A stretch of 40,325 nt of DNA from contig DLCG01000011.1 in assembly GCA_002480495.1 (NCBI GenBank), forward strand, positions 1 through 40,325. The letters run 5' to 3'. Below the pieces are notes generated by a model that searched no databases, was not told where the DNA came from, and saw nothing but the letters and a program-made list of their open reading frames with translations. This document shows, piece by piece, positions 6,708 through 17,800 of this stretch. The DNA comes from Rhodobiaceae bacterium UBA7804. GTDB taxonomy: Bacteria; Pseudomonadota; Alphaproteobacteria; Parvibaculales; Parvibaculaceae. Within the stretch, counting starts at the first letter, position 1, and each line of letters opens with the position of its first letter. Both the position numbers and the translations under genes were made by a program.

Positions 6708-8872
6708 TCCTTCACGCCTCCCGTCACGACATTGAGAGGTCCGCGCGGTTCCTTGCCGCTCAGGGCAGCGAGCACCTTGTCGCGCGGACCGTCCATGACG
6801 ACGCGGCCGCGCTCCAGCACGATAATGCGCGAGACGAGCGGCAGCAGCGCGGGCTTGTGCGTGACGATGACGGTTGTGAGTCCCGCACGTTCGCGCGCGA
6901 GGCCCGCGATCACGCGCTGCTCGGTCGTGTTGTCCATCGCGGAAGTCGGCTCGTCGAGCAGCAGAACGGGCGGACGCCCGGCAATCGCGCGGGCGAGCGA
7001 CACGGCCTGGCGCTCACCGCCGGAAAGCCTCATGCCGCCTTCGCCCACCTGCGTCTGCAGGCCGAGCACGGAGCGGGAGAGAAGTTCATCGAGACCAGCC
7101 GCATGAACGACTTCGAGGAGACGCCCGTCATCGAGACCGGGATGCGCGGCGAGAATATTGTCGCGAATGGTACCGTGAAAGAGGACCGCTTCCTGTCCCG
7201 CATAACCGATGGCGGTGCGGAGTGCGGCGGGATGGATCTGGCGCACATCGACGCCATCGAGCAGCACATGGCCCGCATCCGGCGCGTTGAGATTGAGCGC
7301 GAGGCGTAGCGCGGTGCTCTTTCCGGAGCCGACGCGGCCCAGAATGGCAACCGAGGTGCCCGCCTCCACATGGATGTCGATGCCGTCCAGCGCAACGACA
7401 GGCGGGATATCCTCCGACAGCGAGGGGTAGGAAAAGCGCACTTCCCGGAAAGTGAGCGCGCCCTTCGCCCGCACCTTCTGAATCTGCCCCGGCACTTCTT
7501 CTACCGGCGCCTGCATGAAGCGGTCGAGCCCCGCCACGGCGAGCTTCGTCTGCTGCCAGCGCGCCATGAGGTTGGCGACCTGCGCGAAGGGAGAAACGGC
7601 GCGGCCCGACAATATGACGGCAGCGATGAGCGCGCCGGACGTGATGTCTCCCGCGCCGACGAGCAGCGCGCCGAAGATCACGATGAAGATTGTCACGAAG
7701 CTGGCCGCGCCAGCGGTGACGGAGCCCGAGAGGCTCGACCATTGACGCGACTGGATCGCCGTCTCGGCATTCTGCGCGATCATCGCTTCCCAGTGGCGGC
7801 GTGCCCAGGCCTGTGCGTTAACGGCCTTGATCGTGTCGATGCCCGCCATGGTTTCGTGCAGGAAGGCGGACTTGTGCGCGGCCTCGCGATGGGCGCGGGA
7901 AACGGCGCGCGAAATCGGCTTCTGCAGCAGAAGTCCTGTGCCGACCACCAGCGCGATGCCCGCGACCGGCACGAGAACCAGAACGCCTGCGATCCACCAG
8001 ATGATCGCGAGGAAAATGAGGACGAAAGGAAGATCGCCGAGGCCGACCAGCGTTGCGGAGGTGAAGAAGTCGCGCACCGTCTCGAACTCGCGAACCGTAT
8101 TCGCAAGCGTGCCCGCGCTTTGCGGCCGCGCCGTGCCCCGCAGTGCGAGAAGCTGGCGGAAGATGCGCGCGCCGACGGAAACGTCGAAACGCCGCCCGCC
8201 CACATCCACGAGATAACCGCGGATGATGCGCATGAAGACATCGGTGAGAACCACCACGCCGATGCCGATGCCGAGCGCGGCAAGGCTTGCCGTCGCATTG
8301 TTCGGAATGACGCGGTCATAGACCGCCATGGTGAAGAGCGAGATGGCGATTGCCGCGAGATTGACGAAGAGGCCCGCGAGGATCGCAAAGCCGTAAAGCC
8401 GCTTGTTCGCGAAGAGCGCGCCCTTGAACCAGTCCTTTTCCGGCTCGACATCGAGCAGGTTGCTGCGCTGGTCGAAATAGAAGGCGGGGCGAAGCTGCCA
8501 GACGGCCGCACCGGTTTCGAGTTCATGGTCCGGCACCCAGATGGGCTCGCCCTCGCCCTGCGCCGCCATGAAGCCCGAACCGCGGCGCATGAGAAGTGCG
8601 ACCGGCCCCTCCACGACGGAGACCGCGAGAGCTGGCATCTCGGTGCGCGTGAGTTCGGAGGCGGGCTTCGCCGCTTCGACCGCGATGATCTCGGCGCGCG
8701 AGGCCGCCTCCGCGACATGCGCAGTGTCGAGCCGCCCGCGCTTCAGCGGAAGGCCCGCAAGCATCGCCTCCCGGTCCATGCCCTTGCCGAAATAGCGCAG
8801 CGCCGCCTCGAGCGCGGGGAGGTAGTCGGCCTCCCCTGCTTCCGGCGTTTCCTGATGCGCTGTTTCGGCCAT
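6704..8872 (-). CDS. Type I secretion ABC transporter, LapB/LssB type (exports the adhesin)
   Basis: A 722-residue fused permease/ATPase. The N-terminal 130 or so residues resemble a C39-like domain but show no catalytic cysteine, so it should dock substrate without cleaving a leader. A six-helix transmembrane domain follows (from LYGFAILAGLFVNLAAIAIS to DITSGALIAAVILSGRA). The nucleotide-binding domain has Walker A GRVGSGKST, signature LSGGERQAVSLARAI, Walker B VLLLDEPTSAMD and a switch histidine in THK. This architecture is that of LapB/LssB transporters for giant adhesins. The start at 8872 is 11 bases downstream of the adhesin stop with GAGG before it; a longer frame to 9067 overlaps the adhesin and is rejected. 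Confidence 0.93.
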   Translation of the reverse strand: MAETAHQETPEAGEADYLPALEAALRYFGKGMDREAMLAGLPLKRGRLDTAHVAEAASRAEIIAVEAAKPASELTRTEMPALAVSVVEGPVALLMRRGSGFMAAQGEGEPIWVPDHELETGAAVWQLRPAFYFDQRSNLLDVEPEKDWFKGALFANKRLYGFAILAGLFVNLAAIAISLFTMAVYDRVIPNNATASLAALGIGIGVVVLTDVFMRIIRGYLVDVGGRRFDVSVGARIFRQLLALRGTARPQSAGTLANTVREFETVRDFFTSATLVGLGDLPFVLIFLAIIWWIAGVLVLVPVAGIALVVGTGLLLQKPISRAVSRAHREAAHKSAFLHETMAGIDTIKAVNAQAWARRHWEAMIAQNAETAIQSRQWSSLSGSVTAGAASFVTIFIVIFGALLVGAGDITSGALIAAVILSGRAVSPFAQVANLMARWQQTKLAVAGLDRFMQAPVEEVPGQIQKVRAKGALTFREVRFSYPSLSEDIPPVVALDGIDIHVEAGTSVAILGRVGSGKSTALRLALNLNAPDAGHVLLDGVDVRQIHPAALRTAIGYAGQEAVLFHGTIRDNILAAHPGLDDGRLLEVVHAAGLDELLSRSVLGLQTQVGEGGMRLSGGERQAVSLARAIAGRPPVLLLDEPTSAMDNTTEQRVIAGLARERAGLTTVIVTHKPALLPLVSRIIVLERGRVVMDGPRDKVLAALSGKEPRGPLNVVTGGVKE

Positions 8873-8882
8873 GGCGGCTACC

Positions 8883-11800
8883 TCACGCAACCGCCGGAAG
8901 CGTGCCGGTCTCGCTGGCAGGGTCCTGCACGAAGAGCTGCTGTGTGCCGCTGTCGAAGAAGGAGAAAGCGTCGCCGCCTTCTCCACCGGTGCTGCCGCCA
9001 TCTCCGGCACCGTCATCGTTCGACAGGCCCGGAATCTCTCCCGATGTGTCGAGCAGGCTCTCCGCATCCGGGACGTAGCTCATGGACATCATGGAGAAGC
9101 CGGACATCTCGTCCCTTCCGGCAACCTCGATATTGACGGTGGCAGTGGCCCCGCCGGCGAGCGTGTAGGTGAAGCTATCGGTTGCCGTCTGCCCGCCACC
9201 AAGCGCCTGAATGGAAGCGGCGCCGGTGGGGTCGTAGGTGATTTCGCCCGTGCCTGCATTATAGGTCAGGCTTGCGCCCATCGTGCTCGTGGCGGCGACG
9301 GAGGAAATCGCCGCGCCGTCGCCGTCGTTCTGCAGAAGGACATTCCCGGAGAAAGTATAGGGTGCGTCCTCGTTCACATCCTCGGCGTAGTTCTGACCGT
9401 TGCCGCCAATTTCGGCGAGCGCCCGCGCCTGGAAGAAGGCATCGTAGACGAGGGAGTCGTTCCATTGCTCCGAAGAGTTACGGATCAGATAGTCTTCTTC
9501 GGCGCCCAGCTCGTCCAGGACGCTCGGCTGGCCGGGTGCCCAGTTGGTATAGGCGCCATCGACCGCGCTTCCGCCGGAGTTGCCGTTCCAGAATGCCGTT
9601 CCCGCCTCGGGCCCCGTCTGCCAGACCCAGTTGCCCTCGGAGGCAAGATCGTTGGCGCCCAGCCAGAGGCGGCCGCTATAGATAGTCGTGGCGAAGTCGT
9701 TTTCCTCCGCGCTGGTGATGGTCAGAAGGTAGCTCTCGCCGGGCAGAGCATCCGCGGCCGCGTCCCTTGCGTCGGTCCAGTAATTCTCGGCACCGACCAG
9801 CTGATACGCATGACCATTGCCTTCGAAGACCGTCCAGCCGTCGGGCACCGAGCTGATCGTATCGTTCGCCGCCGCAACAAACGGCACCGTCTGAACAGTA
9901 ACGTCGAGGGCAGCAGAGGACGCGCTCTCATTGCCCGCGCCGTCAATGGCCACCACGGTAAAGCTGTGATCGCCGTCCGGTAGTGCCGCCGTCGTGAAGG
10001 ACCAGGTGCCGCTTCCGTTCACGACAGTTCCGAGCAGCGTTCCGTTGTCATAAACGGCCACAAGCGTCGACGTGGGACGCGTACCCGAAAGGGTGATGGT
10101 GTTGTCGTCCGTAACCCCGTCGCCGACTGCGCCGGTGTCCGAACCCCAGCTATCGATGGTAGCGGCGGCGGGAGGAGTCGTATCCACCCAGACGACCTGG
10201 ATGTTCGACTCGGCGCTCTGGTTGCCCGCGTCGTCGACCGCTCTCGCCGTCAGGTAGTGATAGCCTTCCGGCAGGGCGGAGGTCGTCACCGACCAGTCGC
10301 CATTGCCGTCGGCGGTCGTAACCGCAATCTGGCTGCCCTGGAAGTAGATGCGGACTTCCTCGCCGGCTCCCGCGGTGCCCGTCAGTGTCGGCGTCGTGTC
10401 CGACGTCTGGTTGGTCGTGGTGCCGGTGTCATTCGTGAACCCACTGATGACGGGAGCGTCCGGGGCGGTATTGTCGAGCGTGATCGTCCTCGTCGCCGAC
10501 GAAGACTGGTTGCCCGCGCCATCCACCGCATAGGCGCTGACGGTGATGTTGCCGTTCTCGAGACCGGAAATATTCGCGCCTGAAAGCGTCCAGGAGGTCC
10601 CGTTCACTGTCGCCGTTCCGTTGACCGTGCCGCCCAGGCTGTCCGTGAATGTGACATAGACCGTGCGCGCACCGCCCACTGCCGTGCCCGACACGTTGAA
10701 GTAGTTGTCCTCGTTTCCGTTCACGACATTGTCGCCAGCAATCGTCCCGGCGATCGAGACGGTTGGCGCGGACGTATCGATATTGATCGGGAAGCTATTG
10801 CTCTGACCGCTCAGATTGCCCGCCTCGTCCAGTTGACGTGCCGAGAGGTACTGATACCCGTCGCTCAGCGTTCCCGTGGTGAAGGACCAGTTTCCGTCGC
10901 CATCCGCCGTGGTCTCGCCGATATAGCCACCACCGCGATAGATTCTGACCGTGGCGTTGGCCTCCGCCGTTCCAGTGAGCGTCGGCGTATTGTCGGAGGT
11001 GGTTCCGCTCACCGTTCCCGTGTCGTTCGAGAACCCGGTAATGGCGGGAGCATCGGGAAGGACGTTGTCGAGGGTGATCGTCCTCGTCGCCGTCGATGAC
11101 TGATTGCCCGCGCCGTCCACCGCATAGGCGCTGACGGTGATCTCGCCGTTCGCGAGACCCGAAATATCCATGTTGGAGAGCGTCCAGGACGACCCGCTTG
11201 GCACCGCCGTTCCGGTGACCGTGCCGCCGAGGCTGTCGGTAAAGGTGACATGGACGGCGGAGCTCCCCGCCGTGACCGTTCCCGAAACGCTCAGGAAATT
11301 GTCCTCGGCGCCACTCACAAAATTGTCCGAGGAAATGGGCGCCGAGATAGCAACATTGGGCGCCACGGTGTCGACCCACACCGCACGTGTCGCGCTTTGC
11401 GCGCTCTGATTGCCGGCTGCATCTACCGCGGCCGCAGTGAAGTAATAATAACCATCGGGCACGGTATCGGCCGTGTAGGTCCAGTTGCCGTCGCCATCGG
11501 CCGTGACTTCACCGACAAGACCACCGCCCCTGTAGATACGGACCGTGATGTTCGCCTCTGCCGTACCGCTGAGCGTCGGTGTATTGTCGCTTGTGTGGTT
11601 ATCCGAGCCGGAACTGCCGGTATCCTCCGACATCCCCGTGATCGTGGGTGTCGCAGGGGCGCTCGTGTCGACGGTCACTTCCAGCACCGCGGAAGGATCG
11701 CTCGGCGGATATCCGCCCAGCGCGGTCGCAACCGCGCTGAACTCATAGTCGCCGTCCGCAAGGACCGAGGTCGTGAAGCTCCAGTTCCCCGCGCCGTTCG

Positions 11801-14800
11801 CCGTCACCGTGCCGAGCGAGGCTCCACCATCGAATATCTCGACGGTGGCGTTCGCCACTGAGGTGCCGCTGATCACGAGCTCATTGTCGTTCGTGATGCC
11901 GTCCCCGGCGACGCCGGAATCTTCCGTGTAGGAGACGATGACGGGCGTCTCCGTGGCGGGTGGCGGCGCACTGCTGATCACAATATCAAGCGGTGCGGAT
12001 TCGTCGCTCTGATTGCCCGCGGCGTCGGTCGCACGAGCGGTGAAGCTGTAGCTCGCCTCGGCAAGTTCTGCCGTCGTGAAGCTCCAGACGCCAGAGCCGT
12101 TTGCCGTCACCGTGCCGAGAGACGAACCATTGGCGAAGCCTTCGACGGTGCTGTTCGCCTCGGCCGTTCCCGAAAGCGTCGGCGTCGTGTCGCTCGTATA
12201 GCCGTCCCCCGTGGGCAGGCTGTCGTCGCTGAAGCCCGTGATGACCGGCGCGCCGGGAGCCGCGGTATCGATCACGACATTCTGTGCGCTGCTATAGGCG
12301 CTTTCACGGCCAGCGAGATCGGTCGCCTTCACCGTGATGGTGTGGATGCCGTCAGTGAGGCTGCCCGTCGTGAACGACCAGTTGCCATCGCCATCCGCTA
12401 TCGCCGTTCCAAGCATCGTGGTGCCGTCCCGGATCGTCACGGTCGCGTCCGCTTCAGCGGTACCTGTCAGCGTCGGCGTTACGTCGGAGGTGCGGAAGTC
12501 TCCGGCTGTGCCGGTGTCATCCGACAGGCCGGTGATGACCGGCACAGAAGGCGGCGTCAGGTCGACGGTGAATTCGACCGTGTTGCTCTCGCCGCTTTCA
12601 TTGCCGACATAGTCGAGACCCACGGCGGTGAATTCATGTGAACCTTCCGCCAATGAGGAGACGAGAAGCGTCCAGGTTCCTCCGCTGACGAAAGCTGTCC
12701 CTGCCTCCACGCCATTATTGTAGACGACGACTCGCGTCGTGCCTGCAGCAGCCGTGCCCGAGAGCTGCGTCCAGTTGTAGGAACTGACGCCATCGTCCGT
12801 CGCCACGCCATTGTCGTTCGTGGGGCCGGTGATTTCCGGCGCACCCGGCGGCGTCGTATCGATGTTGATGGCAATCGTGTCCGTGCGCGCGCTTGTGTTG
12901 CCTGCCTCATCGACGGCACTGGCGTAGAAGTAGGTGAAGCCATCCGGCATCGTGCCGGTCGTGACCGTCCAGTTGCCATCGCCATCGGTTGTCGTCGTCG
13001 CAACGACACTCGCACCGACATGGATGTTTATCGTGGTGTTCGCTTCGGCCGTACCGTTGAAGGTGATCGTGTTGTCTGTCGTCTGGTTGTCGGCGTTGCC
13101 CGTATCCTCGGACCAGCCGGCAATCACAGGAACGGCCGGCGCCGACCTATCGACTTCGATATCGATTGCGGCCGTTTCGTCACTTGTGTTCCCGGCGCCG
13201 TCGCGGGCGGCAGCCGTGAAGCTGTAGTCGCCATCGGCGAGCGGCGCGGTGGTGAAGGACCAGGTGCCGCTGCCGCCGATATAGGCCGTGCCGAGTTCCA
13301 CGCCGCCTTCCATGATGACGACGGTCGATCCGACCTGTCCGGTGCCGGTGAAGGTGATCGTGTTGTCGTTCGTCAACCCGTCGCCCGGCGTTCCGCTGTC
13401 GTTGGACCATCCGGTGATCGCGGGCGTGGCCGGCGCCGTCGTGTCGATGCCGATCGTGACGGCGTTGGACCAGCCGCTCCTGTTTCCGGCTTCGTCGGTC
13501 GCGCGGGCCTCGAAGGCGGCATAGCCCTCGCCGAGCTCACTCGTCGTTACCATCCAGTTGCCGTCGCCATCGGCTGTCGTCGTGGCGACAAGGCCGCCGC
13601 CGCGATAGACCTGAACCGTCGCGCCTGCTTCCGCCGTGCCGGTGAAAGTGATCGTGGTGTCGGAGGTCGTCCCGTCGGCTATACCCGTATCGTCGGACCA
13701 GCCGGTGATGACCGGCGCCGCGGGCGCCGTCTTGTCGAACTCGAAGTCATGCGTCGCGGTCAGCGAGCGATTACCCGCCGCATCCGTCGTATGGGCCTCG
13801 ATGGTGATCGTACCCTGCGCCAAAGAGGAAATATCGGTCCCCGCCAGCACCCAGTTACCGGCACCATCAATTGTCGCCTGTCCCGTGACGGTCGCATCGA
13901 GGCTGTCGCGGAACGTGACCTCGACGAACTGGCCTTCCGTCGCATGACCGGAGACCGTGAGCGCCGCGGCGCCCGAATTGCCGACCAGATCGTCGCCCGA
14001 AACGGGATTCGCAATCGTGACGACAGGCGCCGTGGTATCGACGGTGATGGTGACCGTGGCGGAGGCCTCACCCTGGCTGCCGAACGGCGCTGTTGCCCGC
14101 GCCGTGAATTCATGCGCGCCGGGATCGATTTCGCCGGTATCGAAGCTCCAGATGCCTGCTCCGTCCGCTGTGGCCGTGCCGAGAGACAAGCCGTCCATGA
14201 AAATCTCGACCGTGGCGTCGGCCACGCTGGTGCCGCTCAGCGAAAGATTCGTATCGCTGGTCCGGAAGTCTCCGGCCGTGCCGGTGTCTTCGGAGAAGCC
14301 CGTGATAACGGGAGCTTCCGTCGGCGGCAGGCTGACCGTCACGCCGAGCGCTTGGCTCTCGTCCGAAGTGTTCCCGGCGGCATCGGTCGCGCGCGCCGTG
14401 AAGCTGTGCGCCGCTTCGGGAAGTTCGCCCGTATCATAGGTCCAGTTGCCGTCGCCATCCGCCGTCGCTGTGCCGACCTGCGAACCGTTGTTGTAGATCG
14501 CGATTTCCGCGCCGGCTTCTGCGGTACCGGAAAGCGTCAGCGTCGTGTCGCCGGTGACGCCATCTCCCGGCGTCCCCGTATCGTCGCCGAAGCCCGTGAT
14601 GACGGGCGCATCGGGGGCTTGCGTATCGATGATGACGTCGAGCGGCGCCGTTTCCGCGCTCTCATTGCCCGCCGCATCGCGCGAGGCTGCCGTGAAGCTG
14701 TGGTCGCCGTCGTCGAGTTCGCCCGTCAAGAAGGTCCAGGTACCGCCGCTCGGGGTCGCCGTGCCGATTTCGACGCCGTTGTCGTAGATCACGACACGCA

Positions 14801-17800
14801 TGACACCCGCCGGGGCAGTGCCACTCAGCGTGAGATTCGAGTCCGAGGTAATGTCGTCGGCCGCGCCGGTATCCTGGGAATAGCCCGTTATCGCCGGTAC
14901 GCCCGGCGCTTCCGTGTCGATTATCACAACATAGGAATCGGAACTGCCGCTCCTGTTTCCCGCGTCGTCGGTCGCGCGGGCCGTGAAGCTCGAATAGCCA
15001 TCGGCGAGCGTGCCCGTGGTCGCGGACCAGTTGCCATCGCCATCCGCTGTGCCCGTGGCGACGATGCTCCCGCCCAGATAGACGTTCACCGTCGCGCCTG
15101 CTTCCGCCGTGCCGGTAAAGGTCAGCGTATTGTCGTATGTCTGCCGGTCGCCCGGGGTGCCCGTGTCCTCGGAGAAGCCGGTGATGACCGGCGCCGCCGG
15201 GACGATGTTGTCAAGCTCGATAACCGTGCTCTCAGTGCCGGACTGGTTGCCCGCCTGATCGACCGAATAAGCCTCCAGCGTGATGCTTCCATTCTGAAGG
15301 CCGGAAATGTCGATGCCCGTCGCCGTCCATGCGCCGGTGCCGGAGACGACCGCCTCAGCCGTCGCCGTCGCCCCGGTGCCATCGGTGAACACGAGGTAGA
15401 CGCGCTGGCCGCCCGATGCCGTGCCGGAGACGGAAAGCGATCCATCCTCCGCCGCATTAACGACGCTGTCTGTGGCAATCGGCGTATCGATCGCAATACC
15501 CGGCGCCGTCGTATCGATGACGAGCGTCAGGTCTGCGGAGGGGCCTCGATTGCCTGCATCGTCCACCACGCGCACGGTCAGGCTATGCGTCCCCTCCGCA
15601 AGGGTACCCGTCGTGAAGCTCCAATTGCCGTCTGCATCGACATCCGCCGTACCGAGAAGCGTTGCGCCATCGCGGATTTCGACGGTCGTATTCGCTTCCA
15701 CCGTGCCGGCAAGCGTCGGCGTGTCGTCATTGGTGCGGTTGTCGCCCGTGTTTCCGCTGTCATCGGAGAAGCCGGTGATGACGGGGGCCTCGGGGGGGGC
15801 ATTGTCGAGCGTCGCTGTCGTGTCGGCCGTCACGGAGCGGTTGCCCGCCTGGTCGACGGCATAGGCCTCGACCGCGATCGCGCCGTTCTGAAGGCCGGAA
15901 ATATCGATGCCCGTGAGCGTCCAGTCGCCCGTGCCCGACACGGATGCCTCGCGCGAAACATATGCGCCGAGGCCGTCCGTCAACGTCACGAAGACGCGCT
16001 GGCCGCCTTCCGCCGTGCCGGAGATGGCGAGCGTATTGTCCTCGCTCGCGTTCACATAACCATCGCCGGATATGGGTCCGGTGATCGTGATGCCCGGCGC
16101 GTTCGTGTCGATTGCGAGGTTCAGCGCCCCGGAGAGCGCGCTCGGGTTTCCGGCCGCATCTTCGGCGCGCGCCGTGAAGGAGTGATTGCCGTCGGCAAGC
16201 GCTGCGCTCGTGAAACTCCAGTCGCCGTTCCCGTCCGCCGTCGCGGTGCCAAGGGATGTGAGGCCGTCGAAGATTTCGATCGTCGCGTTCGCAACAGCCG
16301 TGCCGGCAAGCGTTACCGTATTGTCATTGGTTCGGAAGTCGCCTTGCGCCCCCGTATCGTCGGAAAAGCCGGTGATCGCGGGCGCGGCGGGCGCGATGCT
16401 GTCATGCGTGACATCTGCCGTCACCACATTCGACTGGTTGCCCGCCATGTCCTCGGCATAGGCCTCGACAGTGATCGTACCCTCGTCGAGCGACGAAATA
16501 TCGACATGCTGCAGGAGCCAGTTGCCCGCACCGTCCACGAAGGCGATGCCGTCAACTTCCGCTCCACTGCCATCCCTGAAGGTCACGAAGACGCGCTGGC
16601 CGCCCGGCGCCGTGCCGGAAACCGATACGTCGTCCGCTTCTGCTGCATTGATCCAGCCATCGCCGGAGATCGGCGATATGATGGCGATCCCCGGCGCTTG
16701 CGTATCGATGGCGAGATCGAACGCCGCGGAGAGCCCGCTCTCGTTTCCGGCCGCGTCTTCGGCGCGCGCCGTGAAGGAATGATCGCCATCGGCAAGCGCC
16801 GAAGTGGTGAAGCTCCATTCGCCGGTAACGTCTGCCGTCGCCGTCCCGAGCAGCGTCGCTCCGTCATAGATCGAAACCTCTGCGCCCGCTTCGGCGGTGC
16901 CCGTTAGGGTGGGCGTGTTATCGGCTGTCAGGTTGCCGCGGGCATGTCCCGTATCGTCGGCATAGCCCGTGATGACGGGCGCATCGGGGACCACATTATC
17001 GAGCTCGAAGGTCTCCGACGTTGTCGTGGACTGGTTCCCCGCCGCATCGACCGCATAGGCCTCCAGGGTGATCGTCCCGTTGTCGAGACCGGAAATATCC
17101 GCGCCCGTCAGCACCCAGTTTCCATTGCCGTCGACAGCCACGCTGCCCGTCACCGTCGCGCCGCTGCCGTCGCGAAACGTCACGAAGACCTCGCTGCCGC
17201 CTGCTGCCGTGCCCGAAACGGTGAGCGCCCCGTCATCGGCGCTCCCCACGATGCCGTCCGCCGAAACAGGCGCCGCAATCGTGATGCCCGGCGCGAGCGT
17301 ATCCACGATCACGTCAACCGGTTCCGACGCGGCGCCCGTCCCCCCCTCATTCGTCGCCGTGGCGGTGAAGCGGTATGCCCCATCGGCAAGCACATCCGTT
17401 GTGAAGCTCCAGTTACCGTCGGCATCCGCCGTCACGGAGCCGAGTTCCGTTTCGCCGTCGAAGATCGTGACGGTCGCATTCGCTTCCGCCTCACCTGACA
17501 GCGCGATCGTGTTGTCCGCGGTGATGCCATCGCCCGAAACACCCGTATCCTCGGAGAAGGAGGAAATCGAAGGCGCCTCCGGCGCTGGCGTCAGTATCTC
17601 GTTCGAGCTGTCGAGCGGCGGCGGCAGATTATCGGCGCCCGGTGTGAAGCCGTCCTGGCCTTCGGAAGTTTCACCGAAGCTTGTTCCGTTGGCGCTCCGG
17701 TCCGATGTGTCTGCCCAGCTGAAGAAGCGCGCAAAGCCCGCGGGCAGCGGTCCGTCGATTCCGACACCATCGATGGAGGCCGTCTCGGCGAGGAAGTCCG

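Noticed and set aside
7370..9136. Long + strand open frame opposite the ABC transporter
   Set aside because: Antisense to a gene with clear Walker motifs; its composition (His/Arg/Asp/Glu-rich) has no recognisable domain.
9100..9400. RTX calcium-binding nonapeptides at the adhesin C terminus
   Set aside because: Gly/Asp-rich text is present but no GGxGxDxxx series is seen; a VCBS-like domain fits better.
13020..16907. Very long + strand open frame (about 1295 codons) opposite the adhesin
   Set aside because: It lies wholly antisense to the repeated adhesin; its apparent repeats mirror the adhesin repeats and it is rich in Arg/Gly/Asp as expected from a GC-rich antisense frame. No domain or ribosome site.
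9888..17579. Regular DNA repeats as a CRISPR or satellite array
   Set aside because: The period is about 295 bases and stays in one reading frame; they are protein domain repeats.
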